A stretch of 64,000 bases of DNA, from assembly GCF_009757775.1 (NCBI RefSeq), contig NZ_RHLK01000002.1, forward strand, positions 626,113 through 690,112, read 5' to 3'. A program made the position numbers and the translations under genes. Below are positions 9,601 to 16,880 of this stretch, in pieces; position 1 is the stretch's first letter; the number at the start of each line of letters is the position of its first letter. Under the pieces are notes generated by a model that was not told the origin of the DNA, made no database searches, and was given only the letters and a program-made list of their open reading frames with translations. The DNA comes from Paenibacillus lutrae. Its GTDB lineage: Bacteria > Bacillota > Bacilli > Paenibacillales > NBRC-103111.

Positions 9601-10031
9601 ACACCTTGCGGACGCTGATTGGCAGCACACAGAATATCCCGCAGGGAGTTAATAAAGCACGCGTGCTTGCCTCGGATCAAAAATGGTACGGAGAATACAG
9701 TCTGCCTTCAGCTGTGTATGCAGTGCCGGCGGGGACCAATCTCGCCGAGTACGGCCGGAAGCATACGCTCGATGACCGGTCGTCAATTTTTCTGCGGAAC
9801 GGATATATCATCGTGAACTTCAATATAGAGACAATCCGTAACGCCGATGTCAATCAGCCTCATCTGCAGTACATCAACGGACCGCTCAACAACCAATGGC
9901 GGATGGAGGGCTTCCAGTCCAGGATTCAAGACAGGCAAGGAAACCTGTTCCAATTGATGGATGGCGATGTTGTTTTTTACCACGGAGATCGATCCAGTTA
10001 TGATGATTTCAGATCAAGTGGGACCCACTAA
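6672..10031 (+). CDS. giant exported protein of unknown function, possibly DUF5704-like
   Basis: About 1119 residues. I chose ATG at 6672 because it opens with a good signal peptide (MKVFKHKILKKYLGLSII, then a hydrophobic stretch ending near TPAQA). It overlaps the preceding SLH gene by 14 bp. No membrane anchor or LPXTG signal is seen, so attachment through the SLH partner is plausible. The body is rich in beta-type sequence and aromatic residues, with Pro-rich linkers such as VPPAPGGPAPPPIRIP. The overall look is like large Paenibacillus exported proteins annotated DUF5704 or Athe_2463, but this is from memory and uncertain. Codons up to about 7560 are AT-rich and those after are not, suggesting a mosaic gene. 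Confidence 0.75.
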   Translation: MKVFKHKILKKYLGLSIITLSLFNYIITPAQANTTPNEKILGDFWYDTSISIANEGSAQTKDLIYYFSINKMDYGLQKVEIPLGKKLKRVVVRNKFDKQEISDLTITSPDTYYLKVEGEAYDLKEVEESELGYFEWFRAPQRKRLWQYDYDGIRFYHWNKDINDTPQPEALIHSVPFLGSYPPRYPTDNELNNGLSSMEGHIAWDIRKINIHINSLLFADRHKNQNIQFPIDKVATLTADVEYFDPLQGGSLRSIDVLDVPEDRKKFDLQNKLFNFSYKAQYVIPPEQPPRRSPDGDLVIRYYNQWKITYKAKVYGYPQMELVAYFDDDSGGSPPTTTDCDIRIGVPARGTVNSGGVMDPAASAVLLADRRGAEAFNVRQGIPTSESLYANVFGMSYLFQNKFANMTGEVTYKVNVRQTYVIFVPPAPGGPAPPPIRIPVERMMTVKRPYSYWQIDNLEVYRLQQATLRNYALGGYGGAITLQPNGYDVPTLQSDNKDSVEQHVRAASCRNVNLPDASGPVPSHVEQIFQSAAESVVGTNLVNNDLVIFNKTTIMDNKPQNAAAPAPISIPNPNPISPDALYGSGYIVNKSLMNQANQPTTGQINYNLLPGNIKGGADKEFGISGINPVTVHTPVVMYASVSDDREHNQKTTPAYDRSALILDRPFTVTLPTTGQHRDLPGYGNRDYAKYIRFKQVWFPFDVYDAAMKFIPQQTWVDIPAGQLTATFFMPVWVDEGFYDVMFRSIAENAPGSFTTERDANFNLLNHAATDIIPVDVIGRVYDFKITDIADYNWETVFRTGKGSSVPTGTKYWTGNQGIDGQPRSTGYPFTLPIHPGSHTEKGYQNIAVKTGYHFKFDLKTKGNMFDLRDGVRITPTITFVSKDGSLRQPIDLYYHAQGRPFIRIGSREDQEQRFVILNERLRNVTKQEIEQTAGYIYDHDSSAQKGGLSRAGFIAEYLKKAGQSTRVGKYDWMMLPYTLRTLIGSTQNIPQGVNKARVLASDQKWYGEYSLPSAVYAVPAGTNLAEYGRKHTLDDRSSIFLRNGYIIVNFNIETIRNADVNQPHLQYINGPLNNQWRMEGFQSRIQDRQGNLFQLMDGDVVFYHGDRSSYDDFRSSGTH

Positions 10032-10151
10032 TACAAGGAAGGAAAGAGACGAGGCAAGTATCCCCAAATGGCCCAAGATAATTTTTGTCTATTTTAGAAT
10101 ATACAAATATCCGCTATAGTAAAGCCAGCAGAAAAACTGGAGGTACATGAT

Positions 10152-10724
10152 ATGAAGCAGACCGAAGGCAGCTCCCCTGTCAGATTCCAGGAAGGAAGAG
10201 CCGTTTACTTACGCCCCATCGAGCTGGAAGACGCCGAAATGTATCATGCCAGCTTGTATCATTCCAGAATCCGCGAGCTAACGGGGACCCAGAAAATTTA
10301 CTCCAGAGAGCAAATCCGCCGGTATCTTGAAGGGAAGATGCAGGATTCATCGAGCCTGCTTCTGCTGATTGCCCTGAGGGATACGGATGAGGTTATAGGT
10401 GACATAGCCCTGCAGGATATCGATTTGCTGAACCGGAGCGCGAATCTCCGGATTGCTTTGTTCGGAGACGAGGTGCTGGGCAAAGGCTACGGCAGTGAAG
10501 CCATTGCGCTTCTGCTGGATTACGCATTCGGTATTCTTCAATTGCACCGCATTGAGCTGAATGTGTTTGACTTCAATCCGCGCGCGCAGCATGTCTACGA
10601 GAAGCTGGGCTTCCGCAAAGAAGGTGTGCAGCGAGACGCGCTGTTCTATAACCACAAGTACCATGACTCGATCACGATGAGCATTCTGGAAGAGGAATAC
10701 AGAGCGCTCTATGGCGCGAAGTAA
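10152..10724 (+). CDS. GNAT-family N-acetyltransferase (RimJ/RimL type)
   Basis: A 190-residue acetyltransferase that would move an acetyl group from acetyl-CoA to an amine. Family hallmarks are the N-terminal VYLRPIELEDAEMYHASLY, the acetyl-CoA loop GKGYGSEAIALLLDYAF, and the C-terminal RIELNVFDFNPRAQHVYEKLG. These place it in the RimJ/RimL or SpeG-like group, but the substrate cannot be read from sequence. It stands alone, with GGAGGTACATGAT before the ATG and a strong hairpin after it. Confidence 0.92.
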   Translation: MKQTEGSSPVRFQEGRAVYLRPIELEDAEMYHASLYHSRIRELTGTQKIYSREQIRRYLEGKMQDSSSLLLLIALRDTDEVIGDIALQDIDLLNRSANLRIALFGDEVLGKGYGSEAIALLLDYAFGILQLHRIELNVFDFNPRAQHVYEKLGFRKEGVQRDALFYNHKYHDSITMSILEEEYRALYGAK

Positions 10725-10753
10725 ACGAGCGGAGATGGGGCGCAGACCCTGAC

Positions 10754-10796
10754 GTCAGAAGCCGGCTAACCCTTGGGGGGATAGCCGGCTTCTGAC
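10754..10796. terminator. 15-bp hairpin between convergent genes
   Basis: GTCAGAAGCCGGCTA at 10754-10768 pairs perfectly with TAGCCGGCTTCTGAC at 10782-10796. It lies between the GNAT gene and the convergent VanY-like gene, so it may end both transcripts, although the flanking T runs are poor. Confidence 0.65.
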
Positions 10797-10807
10797 GGTT
10801 AGCCGTA

Positions 10808-11671
10808 TTAGTTAGAAACAGCGGTTGAATTAAAATATTCTTCCATGGTCGTGTTCTTGCTGTGAATTTCTTTGGCGATCTTCGTACCGACATAGCGCAT
10901 GTGCCATGGCTCATACTGGTAGCCTGTAATGTTTTCTTTTCCCTTAGGATAACGCACGATAAAACCGTAGTTCTGCGCGTTGTCCGCCAGCCACTTTGCT
11001 TCCGGTGTGCCGGCAAAGCAGTCATCGGCGGCACAGGCGCCTGTACTTCCCGAGATATCGATGGACAGGCCGGTTTCATGCTCGCTGTGTCCCGGAACAG
11101 CGCTGTATTTCTTGGCGGCTTCTTCCCCGTCTTTCTGCACATAGCGGTTAAACAGGGTGGTCTGAGTAGCATGCGAGCGATAAGCTGAGACACCCGCCAG
11201 ATTAATACCGTCTTTTTTAGCTCCGGCAAACATCTTCTCAAGCGCACCGGCAGCTTCCTGACGCATCATCCGTTTCTCGATCTTTTCTTTGAAAAGAAAA
11301 GGGACGTCCGGGTAGGTAAGATCGGCAGGCTTATAATTGTCAGGCAGTTTATATTCTTTATTAACGAGAACAGATACGCTCTGCGGATCGGCTGACGCCG
11401 GAGAAGAACCGCCGCCGGCAGCAGGTGCGGTTGCTTTGGGTGAAGCGGTAGCTGCAGGTTTCCCGGATTCGGACGGTGAAGTGCTTGGTTTGTCGGATGG
11501 CGAAGATGAAGGTGAAGGTGTTGGTGACGCCGTGGCTGTAGTGTCCGGTGTGGCTGACGGATTAGTAGAAGATGCGGTTCCGCCCGTTTCCTTATTGTCG
11601 GAGCAGCCTGCGAATAGAGCGATTGCAGCGGTAAGCAGCAGGGTACGAACCATGATTTTTCCTGATTTCAT
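10808..11671 (-). CDS. D-alanyl-D-alanine carboxypeptidase lipoprotein, VanY/M15B family
   Basis: This membrane-anchored peptidase should trim the terminal D-Ala of peptidoglycan stem peptides. The protein (287 residues from ATG at 11671, preceded by AAGGAGGAAA) has a lipobox ending in FAGC and a long Pro/Ser/Thr linker. The M15B domain has SAYRSHATQTTLFNRYV, the zinc and catalytic signature SEHETGLSIDISG, and EPWHMRYVG. An upstream in-frame ATG at 11752 lacks the signal-peptide logic. No vanA-type ligase or sensor genes are nearby, so a housekeeping wall-remodelling role is more likely than glycopeptide resistance. Confidence 0.92.
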   Translation of the reverse strand: MKSGKIMVRTLLLTAAIALFAGCSDNKETGGTASSTNPSATPDTTATASPTPSPSSSPSDKPSTSPSESGKPAATASPKATAPAAGGGSSPASADPQSVSVLVNKEYKLPDNYKPADLTYPDVPFLFKEKIEKRMMRQEAAGALEKMFAGAKKDGINLAGVSAYRSHATQTTLFNRYVQKDGEEAAKKYSAVPGHSEHETGLSIDISGSTGACAADDCFAGTPEAKWLADNAQNYGFIVRYPKGKENITGYQYEPWHMRYVGTKIAKEIHSKNTTMEEYFNSTAVSN

Positions 11672-11849
11672 CGTATTTCCTCCTTGATTGCAAAGCTGGT
11701 CTGGCATGAATAGAATAGCTGTGTTACTGGCAACTCTTCTATTATACCCCATGAGGGACTGCTATGCATTTGTGACTAAGCAGTGACAGCACTATTAACT
11801 TCACGAATGATTCGTTACAATGTGAGTAATTGAGAGGAGGCAGCGCACA

Positions 11850-11966
11850 ATGATGATTGCATCTTTGATAATTGGGCTGGCATTAGCCGGGCTTATATTA
11901 TGGGCTACGATATGGGTCACCAACAAGGCATACTCCAGAAAATGGGATAATCCGGATCAGGACTAA
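11850..11966 (+). CDS. small membrane protein, YtzI-like
   Basis: A 38-residue protein with GAGAGGAGG well placed before ATG at 11850. It has one transmembrane helix (about residues 3-22) followed by a short charged tail AYSRKWDNPDQD. Size and layout recall the Bacillus YtzI small membrane proteins, but I cannot prove homology. It is divergent from the VanY-like gene and has its own spacing. Confidence 0.55.
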   Translation: MMIASLIIGLALAGLILWATIWVTNKAYSRKWDNPDQD

Positions 11967-12150
11967 CAGCGGATAATCACATAATAATTTAAACGCCCGC
12001 ACTTAATTTCCGTTATAAGGGTTATTAACCAAGGGTATAATAAGTTTTTAGGAAAAAAATTCCCCCAAGCAGTTTCGATTTCGGATAAATAGGTTAATCT
12101 CAAACTGGGATATGATTTCATCATTTTCCTGCATTATACAAATCACTGCT

Positions 12151-12178
12151 TTGCTTCAGATACGATTTGTATTATAAT
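12151..12178 (+). promoter_or_regulatory. sigma-A-type promoter of the following lipoprotein gene
   Basis: TTGCTT at 12151-12156 and TATAAT at 12173-12178 are separated by 16 bp and lie about 45 bp before the coding start. Confidence 0.55.
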
Positions 12179-12221
12179 GGTTCTTCGTGCTCCACTAAAA
12201 AGAAGGTTAGAGAGAGGGGAA

Positions 12222-13301
12222 ATGGGTTTGAGTAAGAAAGTATGGATGTCCTTATTTGTTATTATGCTAGCGATTTCTGTAGTATTAACGGGTTGCGGAA
12301 GCAAAGAAACTCCGAAGCAGGCTATGGAGGAAGCATCAACTACGGCAGCGGCAATGACTTCTGCTGATTTTAACATGAAGATGACGCTGAATCTGGAATT
12401 CCCGGAAGCCGCCGTCAAAGCGGATCCAAGCTTGAACATGGCTGCCAATCTCATGAAGAACATGGAATTGACCGCTAAAGGTGTTTACCAGGCTGATCCT
12501 ATGCAGACAGAAATGACCCTGGAGGCTCATATTAAAGGCGATATGCAGACTACAATCACCGTTCCTATGGTCATGACTGCAGATAAAATTTACATTAAAG
12601 TTCCTAAAACGCCATTTTTGCCGCTTCCGGATGACGTGACGAGCAAATACCTGGTGATGGATATGAACGAACTCAACAAGAACAGCGATGTGAAAGTCGA
12701 TATTAAATCGCTTGATATGAAGAAACAGCAGGAATTCAGCCAAGATGCCATGAAAATCTTTACAGCTAACTTTGACGAGAAGACTTATTTCGTTGATGTA
12801 GACAAGAAAGATGCCGGCATTCCGGATACCGCTGACGCTAAGCAGGTTGTTAAGTTCCAGATCACGAACGAGACACTGGAGCCGGCACTGATGGCTATTA
12901 TCGAGAAAGTGGCTCCTCAGATTCTTGATCTTGTAGGAAGCGACAAATATAAAGACATGTTCCAAGTCGACCCGGCAGAGCTTGAGAAAGCGAAGAAAGA
13001 AGTGGCGGCAACCGATACAGAACAAGCAAAGAAAGATATTGCTGAAATCAAGAAAGCTCTGAACATCAATGAAATGAACATCATCACAGCGATTAATAAA
13101 GATAACTACCCGACTTATCAAGCTATCAACGCTAATCTTGACATCAAAGACGAGAAGTCCGGTAACTTTAAAGTCGGCACTAAAATAACCAATGAGTATA
13201 CGAACATCAACCAGAAGGCTAATTTCAAAATTGGCATTCCGGCTGAAACCCTTACTATGGAAGAGTTCAATAAAAAAATGCAGGGATCCGGTCTTCAGTA
13301 A
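12222..13301 (+). CDS. uncharacterised lipoprotein
   Basis: A 359-residue lipoprotein with lipobox LTGC after a hydrophobic signal. I chose ATG at 12222 (GAGAGGGGAA upstream) rather than the in-frame ATG at 12177, because the signal peptide begins there. The mature protein is Lys/Asp/Met-rich with repeated short beta-type segments. It lacks a transporter or enzyme motif I recognise. Its layout (lipidated, about 340 residues, alternating strands) resembles DUF6612/LppX-type lipid-binding lipoproteins, but this is only an impression. It is monocistronic with its own promoter and terminator. Confidence 0.8.
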   Translation: MGLSKKVWMSLFVIMLAISVVLTGCGSKETPKQAMEEASTTAAAMTSADFNMKMTLNLEFPEAAVKADPSLNMAANLMKNMELTAKGVYQADPMQTEMTLEAHIKGDMQTTITVPMVMTADKIYIKVPKTPFLPLPDDVTSKYLVMDMNELNKNSDVKVDIKSLDMKKQQEFSQDAMKIFTANFDEKTYFVDVDKKDAGIPDTADAKQVVKFQITNETLEPALMAIIEKVAPQILDLVGSDKYKDMFQVDPAELEKAKKEVAATDTEQAKKDIAEIKKALNINEMNIITAINKDNYPTYQAINANLDIKDEKSGNFKVGTKITNEYTNINQKANFKIGIPAETLTMEEFNKKMQGSGLQ

Positions 13302-13320
13302 TCGGCTTGCATGATCATAC

Positions 13321-13365
13321 GAAGAAATCCCGGGCATGCTCTATCAGCCTGGGATTTCTTCTTTA
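13321..13365 (+). terminator. terminator of the lipoprotein gene
   Basis: GAAGAAATCCCGGGC at 13321-13335 pairs with GCCTGGGATTTCTTC at 13347-13361 (one G-T pair). Confidence 0.8.
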
Positions 13366-13379
13366 TAGGGGATTGCTCA

Positions 13380-13458
13380 ATAAAAATGCCCGAGAAACAA
13401 TAAGCGTTCCGGATATAAAATCCGGAACGCTTATTGTGAAGATTTCGGGTATTTTTAT
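13380..13458. repeat. 79-nt two-tier palindrome (MITE-like or bidirectional terminator)
   Basis: The inner stem is 18 perfect base pairs: 13397-13414 with 13420-13437, around a 5-nt loop. The outer stem pairs ATAAAAATGCCCGA at 13380-13393 with TCGGGTATTTTTAT at 13445-13458 (one G-T pair). Both flanks end in T-rich tracts when read outward, so it could stop transcription from either side. Its size and near perfection would also suit a small mobile palindrome. Confidence 0.7.
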
Positions 13459-13497
13459 AGGAATATCCTAATAGGATGTTGGTAGCTAACCAGGAGA

Positions 13498-13731
13498 TCA
13501 ACAGTTAAAAAGCAGGCGCGCGTACTGCATGATGAGCTGCATGACGGCCTTCTGTTCCTCTGTCTTGGCCAGAAGGCAGTGGCGGCGCCAATCAAGGAGT
13601 CGGATGGCCGCATCGCGATTTCCGCTGCGGGCTGCCTGCCAGGTTTGCTCCACCTCTGTCATAGAGGGGATCACCTGATGTCTGCGGTAAAAGCCGACTT
13701 GTCTGGAAAGAGCGGCAAAATCATCTCTCAT
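13498..13731 (-). CDS. hypothetical small protein
   Basis: A 77-residue Arg- and Gln-rich helical protein of unknown function, with no signal peptide or metal motif. It starts 18 bases beyond the stop of the upstream membrane-protein gene. AGTTAGGGACGGG is only a weak ribosome binding site, so it may depend on translation of that gene. It ends just before a large palindrome that may terminate the pair. Confidence 0.6.
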   Translation of the reverse strand: MRDDFAALSRQVGFYRRHQVIPSMTEVEQTWQAARSGNRDAAIRLLDWRRHCLLAKTEEQKAVMQLIMQYARLLFNC

Positions 13732-13748
13732 GGAGAAGGTGCCCGTCC

Positions 13749-13967
13749 CTAACTGCTTTTCTTGGGGGCATTGGTTTCTTCAAATCCCGACCAGAAGAAA
13801 AACGTGCCGCTTATAACGATCAGCAGAGGACCCCACTGCAGAAGCTGATTCCAGCCTTCCGAGGATATCAAATATACGCCATATCCGGATAGCAGGATTC
13901 CGTATACCAGAAGAAGATAGCCCAGCAGCAGTTTTGTTTTCAGTTTTTTGACGGCCCAATTCGGCAT
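13749..13967 (-). CDS. small two-helix membrane protein
   Basis: A 72-residue protein with two hydrophobic helices (about residues 13-32 and 41-61) joined by a short loop, and charged ends (KKLKTK at the N-terminus, EETNAPKKSS at the C-terminus). ATG at 13967 follows AGGAGGAAGAAAACA. I do not recognise the family. It probably forms a bicistronic unit with the following 77-residue gene. Confidence 0.7.
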   Translation of the reverse strand: MPNWAVKKLKTKLLLGYLLLVYGILLSGYGVYLISSEGWNQLLQWGPLLIVISGTFFFWSGFEETNAPKKSS

Positions 13968-14088
13968 TGTTTTCTTCCTCCTGTTTCCTTGTGACTACTC
14001 CTTATTACCTCGTTCTTTTTTAAAGGAATCACCTATTTCCATAAATTTAGTCACGAATAGCGAGAAAGAAGAAACCGGAGTGGAAAGA

Positions 14089-14142
14089 ATGTCCAACATT
14101 CGCCGTAAGCGGGATGATAAGGGGCTAAAAAAGCGCAATTAG
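14089..14142 (+). CDS. possible 17-residue basic peptide
   Basis: ATG at 14089 has GTGGAAAG upstream and encodes a very basic peptide ending in DDKGLKKRN. Nothing else supports it, and the spacing to the next gene gives no clue. Listed as a low-confidence candidate only. Confidence 0.2.
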   Translation: MSNIRRKRDDKGLKKRN

Positions 14143-14260
14143 GGGGATATACGCGAATTATGCTGAATTATGCGAAATCAAGAAGGTTGCTTCTTGCCGA
14201 GGGGTTTTCTATGATACAGGTGTAGTTATTTCATTCATACAGAGAAACGAGGCGGCCCAA

Positions 14261-15118
14261 TTGAAAATCGGCTTAAGCTCCTACAGTTTGTACCGCGCGA
14301 TTACGGCAGGAGAATTGGACTATGTCAGCGCACTCGAATGGATCGCAGCTAACGGCGGCGAGCACATGGAGGTGGTTCCGCTTGGAATCGATTTCACCCA
14401 GGAACCTCAGCTGGTGCAGGATATTCGCGAGAAAGCGGCTGAGCTGGGCATAGAGCTGTCCAACTATGCTGTCGGCGCCAACTTCCTGACAGAAAATGAT
14501 GAAGCATACCAGCAGGAGATCGAACGCGTAAAACGTGAAGTGGATGTGGCGAATGCCCTTGGCGTTAAACTGATGCGTCATGATGTTGCCCGTCACGAAG
14601 ATGTGTCCATGCGTACCTTCAATGCGAATGTGGACCGGATGATCGAAGCCTGCCGCACAATTGCAGACTATGCAGCCCAGTATGGCATTACGACGAGCAT
14701 TGAGAACCACGGTTATCTCGTTCAGGCAAGCGATCGTGTGCTGACAGTCGTACAAGGAGTAGACCGTCCTAATTTCAAAACGACTTTGGATATCGGAAAC
14801 TTCATGTGCGCTGACGAGAATCCGGTTGCATCGGTGAAGAAAAACTTGCCGCTGGCATCGATTGTGCATATTAAAGACTTCTACCTCCGTCCGTCCTACC
14901 GGGATCCGGGTGAAGGCTGGTTCAAGACGACAGCCGGCAATTACCTGCGCGGTGCCATTGCGGGACAAGGCGATATTGATATGTGGGAAGTGCTTCGTGT
15001 TGTGAAGGAGTCCGGCTACGACGGTTACCTTTCGATCGAATTCGAAGGCATGGAGGAATGCAAGCAGGGCTCCCGCATCGCTTTGGAGAATGTGAAGCGC
15101 ATCTGGGCCGAAGTGTAA
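14261..15118 (+). CDS. sugar phosphate isomerase/epimerase (AP endonuclease 2 / xylose isomerase-like TIM barrel)
   Basis: A 285-residue TIM-barrel enzyme. The TTG start at 14261 has GAGGCGG in position and gives the first strand KIGLSSYSLYRA. Metal-site segments are recognisable in strand order: MEVVPLG near the start, TTSIENHGYL in the middle, TTLDIGNFMC and IVHIKDFYL, and a closing YLSIEFEGMEE. The family isomerises or epimerises sugars and inositol derivatives; the substrate is not readable here. A Gfo/Idh-type oxidoreductase 1.7 kb downstream is a frequent partner of this family, but thyA and dfrA lie between them. Confidence 0.9.
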   Translation: MKIGLSSYSLYRAITAGELDYVSALEWIAANGGEHMEVVPLGIDFTQEPQLVQDIREKAAELGIELSNYAVGANFLTENDEAYQQEIERVKREVDVANALGVKLMRHDVARHEDVSMRTFNANVDRMIEACRTIADYAAQYGITTSIENHGYLVQASDRVLTVVQGVDRPNFKTTLDIGNFMCADENPVASVKKNLPLASIVHIKDFYLRPSYRDPGEGWFKTTAGNYLRGAIAGQGDIDMWEVLRVVKESGYDGYLSIEFEGMEECKQGSRIALENVKRIWAEV

Positions 15119-15159
15119 TTAGCATGCGTTATTTCCGTACAAAACAATAAACAGATATG

Positions 15160-15196
15160 CCCGTAAGAGGAGGATACAGCCCCTTGCGGGTTTTTT
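15160..15196 (+). terminator. terminator of the isomerase gene
   Basis: CCCGTAAGAGG pairs with CCCCTTGCGGG (two wobble pairs), followed by six T residues. Confidence 0.75.
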
Positions 15197-15217
15197 GCGT
15201 CCTCTGCTAATGAATTC

Positions 15218-15246
15218 TTGATGGAACCGTGGAACTAACTTATACT
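15218..15246 (+). promoter_or_regulatory. sigma-A promoter of thyA
   Basis: TTGATG at 15218-15223 and TATACT at 15241-15246 are separated by exactly 17 bp, just upstream of the thyA ribosome binding site. Confidence 0.7.
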
Positions 15247-15274
15247 AATAAGGATGTTTTTCCGGAGGTGTGTA

Positions 15275-16069
15275 ATGAACAGTTATTTGAACTTGCTGCG
15301 TGATATAAGGGACAACGGAATCCGCAAAGAGGACCGTACGGGTACGGGGACGATCTCGGTATTCGGACGCCAGATGCGGATGAATTTAGCGGAAGGATTT
15401 CCGCTTCTGACTACGAAGAAGCTCCATACAAGATCCATTATTCACGAACTGCTGTGGTTTCTTAAAGGCGAGACCAACATACAATATCTGCATGACAATA
15501 AAGTAACGATCTGGGATGAGTGGGCCGACGAGGACGGCAACCTGGGGCGTGTATACGGCGCTCAGTGGCGTACATGGCTCGCGCCGGACGGCCGCACCAT
15601 CGACCAGATCTCGAAGCTGATCGACCAGATCAAGAACAATCCGGACTCACGCCGGCATCTGGTCAGTGCCTGGAATGTTGCGGAAGTGGACTCGATGGCT
15701 CTGCCTCCTTGCCACTATGCGTTCCAGTTCTATGTAGCGGACGGGAAGCTGTCCTGCATGTTCCAGATGAGATCCGTAGACACATTCCTTGGTCTGCCGT
15801 TCAATCTGGCCTCCTACGCCCTCCTGACGCACATGATCGCTCAGCAGTGTGATCTTGAAGCGGGAGACCTTGTGTGGACAGGCGGCGACGTACACATCTA
15901 CCTCAACCACCTGGAACAGGTAGAAACGCAGCTCACCCGCGAGCCGTTCCCGCTTCCCAAGCTCGTAATAAAACGCAAGCCGGATTCGATCTTTGATTAT
16001 ACTTTTGAAGATTTCGAATTTACCGGCTATGAATCCCATCCCGGGATCAAGGCTCCGATTGCGATTTAG
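15275..16069 (+). CDS. thyA: thymidylate synthase
   Basis: ThyA makes dTMP from dUMP using methylene-tetrahydrofolate. From ATG at 15275 (CCGGAGGTGTGTA upstream) the protein is 264 residues, the standard length. The catalytic cysteine is C146 in [10 protein letters not shown], in the same position as in E. coli ThyA. The phosphate-binding RRHLVSAWN and the C-terminal [10 protein letters not shown] are intact. It is followed by dfrA, whose product regenerates the folate that ThyA oxidises; a hairpin lies between them, so expression may be only partly coupled. Confidence 0.97.
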   Translation: MNSYLNLLRDIRDNGIRKEDRTGTGTISVFGRQMRMNLAEGFPLLTTKKLHTRSIIHELLWFLKGETNIQYLHDNKVTIWDEWADEDGNLGRVYGAQWRTWLAPDGRTIDQISKLIDQIKNNPDSRRHLVSAWNVAEVDSMALPPCHYAFQFYVADGKLSCMFQMRSVDTFLGLPFNLASYALLTHMIAQQCDLEAGDLVWTGGDVHIYLNHLEQVETQLTREPFPLPKLVIKRKPDSIFDYTFEDFEFTGYESHPGIKAPIAI

Positions 16070-16094
16070 ACCCGCTGTATTTACCGACATTTTA

Positions 16095-16136
16095 TTGCCA
16101 GGGAGGTTCGTTTATCTCCATGGCAATTTTTATTTT
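16095..16136 (+). terminator. terminator after thyA
   Basis: TTGCCAGGGAG at 16095-16105 pairs with CTCCATGGCAA at 16116-16126 (one mismatch), followed by a T-rich tract. Confidence 0.7.
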
Positions 16137-16236
16137 GGGGTGTTATGCTAAGATGGAATTTTCCATCCGGACAACAAGAAGTCAACACGGGCCGATTTCG
16201 CGCATGGGCCCAAAATTTGAATAATGAGGTGAGAGT

Positions 16237-16725
16237 ATGAGCGTATCGTTCCTATTTGCTATGGATCGCCAGAATGCGATTGGCATTGATAACAAGCTTC
16301 CATGGCACCTGCCTGCAGATCTTAAGTTTTTCAAAAAAATGACAACCGGTCATTCCGTCCTGATGGGGCGCAAGACATATGATTCGATCGGACGGCCGCT
16401 GCCGAACCGGAACAATATTGTGCTGACCAGACAGCCGGATTATAAGCTGGAAGGCTGCGAGGTTGTTCATAGTGTGGAAGAGGCGCTTGCCGGCTTCCAG
16501 GAGGAAGAAGTGTTCGTGATCGGGGGCACGGAAGTATTCAAGCTGTTCTGGCCCTATGCAGATAAGCTGTATGTAACGTTTATCGACGATATTTTCGAAG
16601 CGGATACGTATTTTCCGGTCATTGAGCCGCAGGAATGGTCGCTTGTTTCAGAGGAACAAGGAATCAAAGATGAGAAGAATCCCTACGACTATTATTTCCG
16701 TACTTATGAACGCACAGGGAAATAG
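16237..16725 (+). CDS. dfrA: dihydrofolate reductase
   Basis: Reduces dihydrofolate to tetrahydrofolate with NADPH; this is the step after ThyA. The 162-residue protein has the active-site acidic residue D28 in LPWHLPADLKFF, the NADPH segment VLMGRKTYDSIGRPLPNR, and VFVIGGTEVF. It is the normal chromosomal type, with no sign of a mobile resistance cassette. AGGTGAGAGT precedes the ATG. Confidence 0.96.
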   Translation: MSVSFLFAMDRQNAIGIDNKLPWHLPADLKFFKKMTTGHSVLMGRKTYDSIGRPLPNRNNIVLTRQPDYKLEGCEVVHSVEEALAGFQEEEVFVIGGTEVFKLFWPYADKLYVTFIDDIFEADTYFPVIEPQEWSLVSEEQGIKDEKNPYDYYFRTYERTGK

Positions 16726-16819
16726 CAACGAACCGATGCGCAAATCACGGCAGCCGGACGAGGCTAAGCTAAGCTTCATCTACATAGGAGACGGTACTTA
16801 CACAACTACAAGGCTTTGA
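16706..16819 (+). CDS. possible small protein overlapping the dfrA 3' end
   Basis: An ORF reading KLSFIYIGDGTYTTTRL near its end overlaps the last 20 bases of dfrA in another frame. It encodes 37 residues from ATG at 16706, or more from upstream in-frame ATGs such as 16670, which has AAGGA at good spacing. The hydrophobic and Thr-rich ending looks protein-like. No family is recognised and the start is uncertain. Confidence 0.3.
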   Translation: MNAQGNSNEPMRKSRQPDEAKLSFIYIGDGTYTTTRL

Positions 16820-16880
16820 GGAATAGAGAAATAAGCATCACGACTTTTCTCATGAAGCCTATGGGGAGCGGGGAACGTTG

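Noticed and set aside
8925-9680. 251-codon minus-strand frame inside the giant exported protein gene
   Set aside because: No start signal, and the plus-strand frame is continuous with a signal peptide and consistent codon use.
10808-11671. Vancomycin resistance cluster because of the VanY-like protein
   Set aside because: No D-Ala-D-Lac ligase, VanX, VanH or VanRS genes are present; single VanY-type carboxypeptidases are common.
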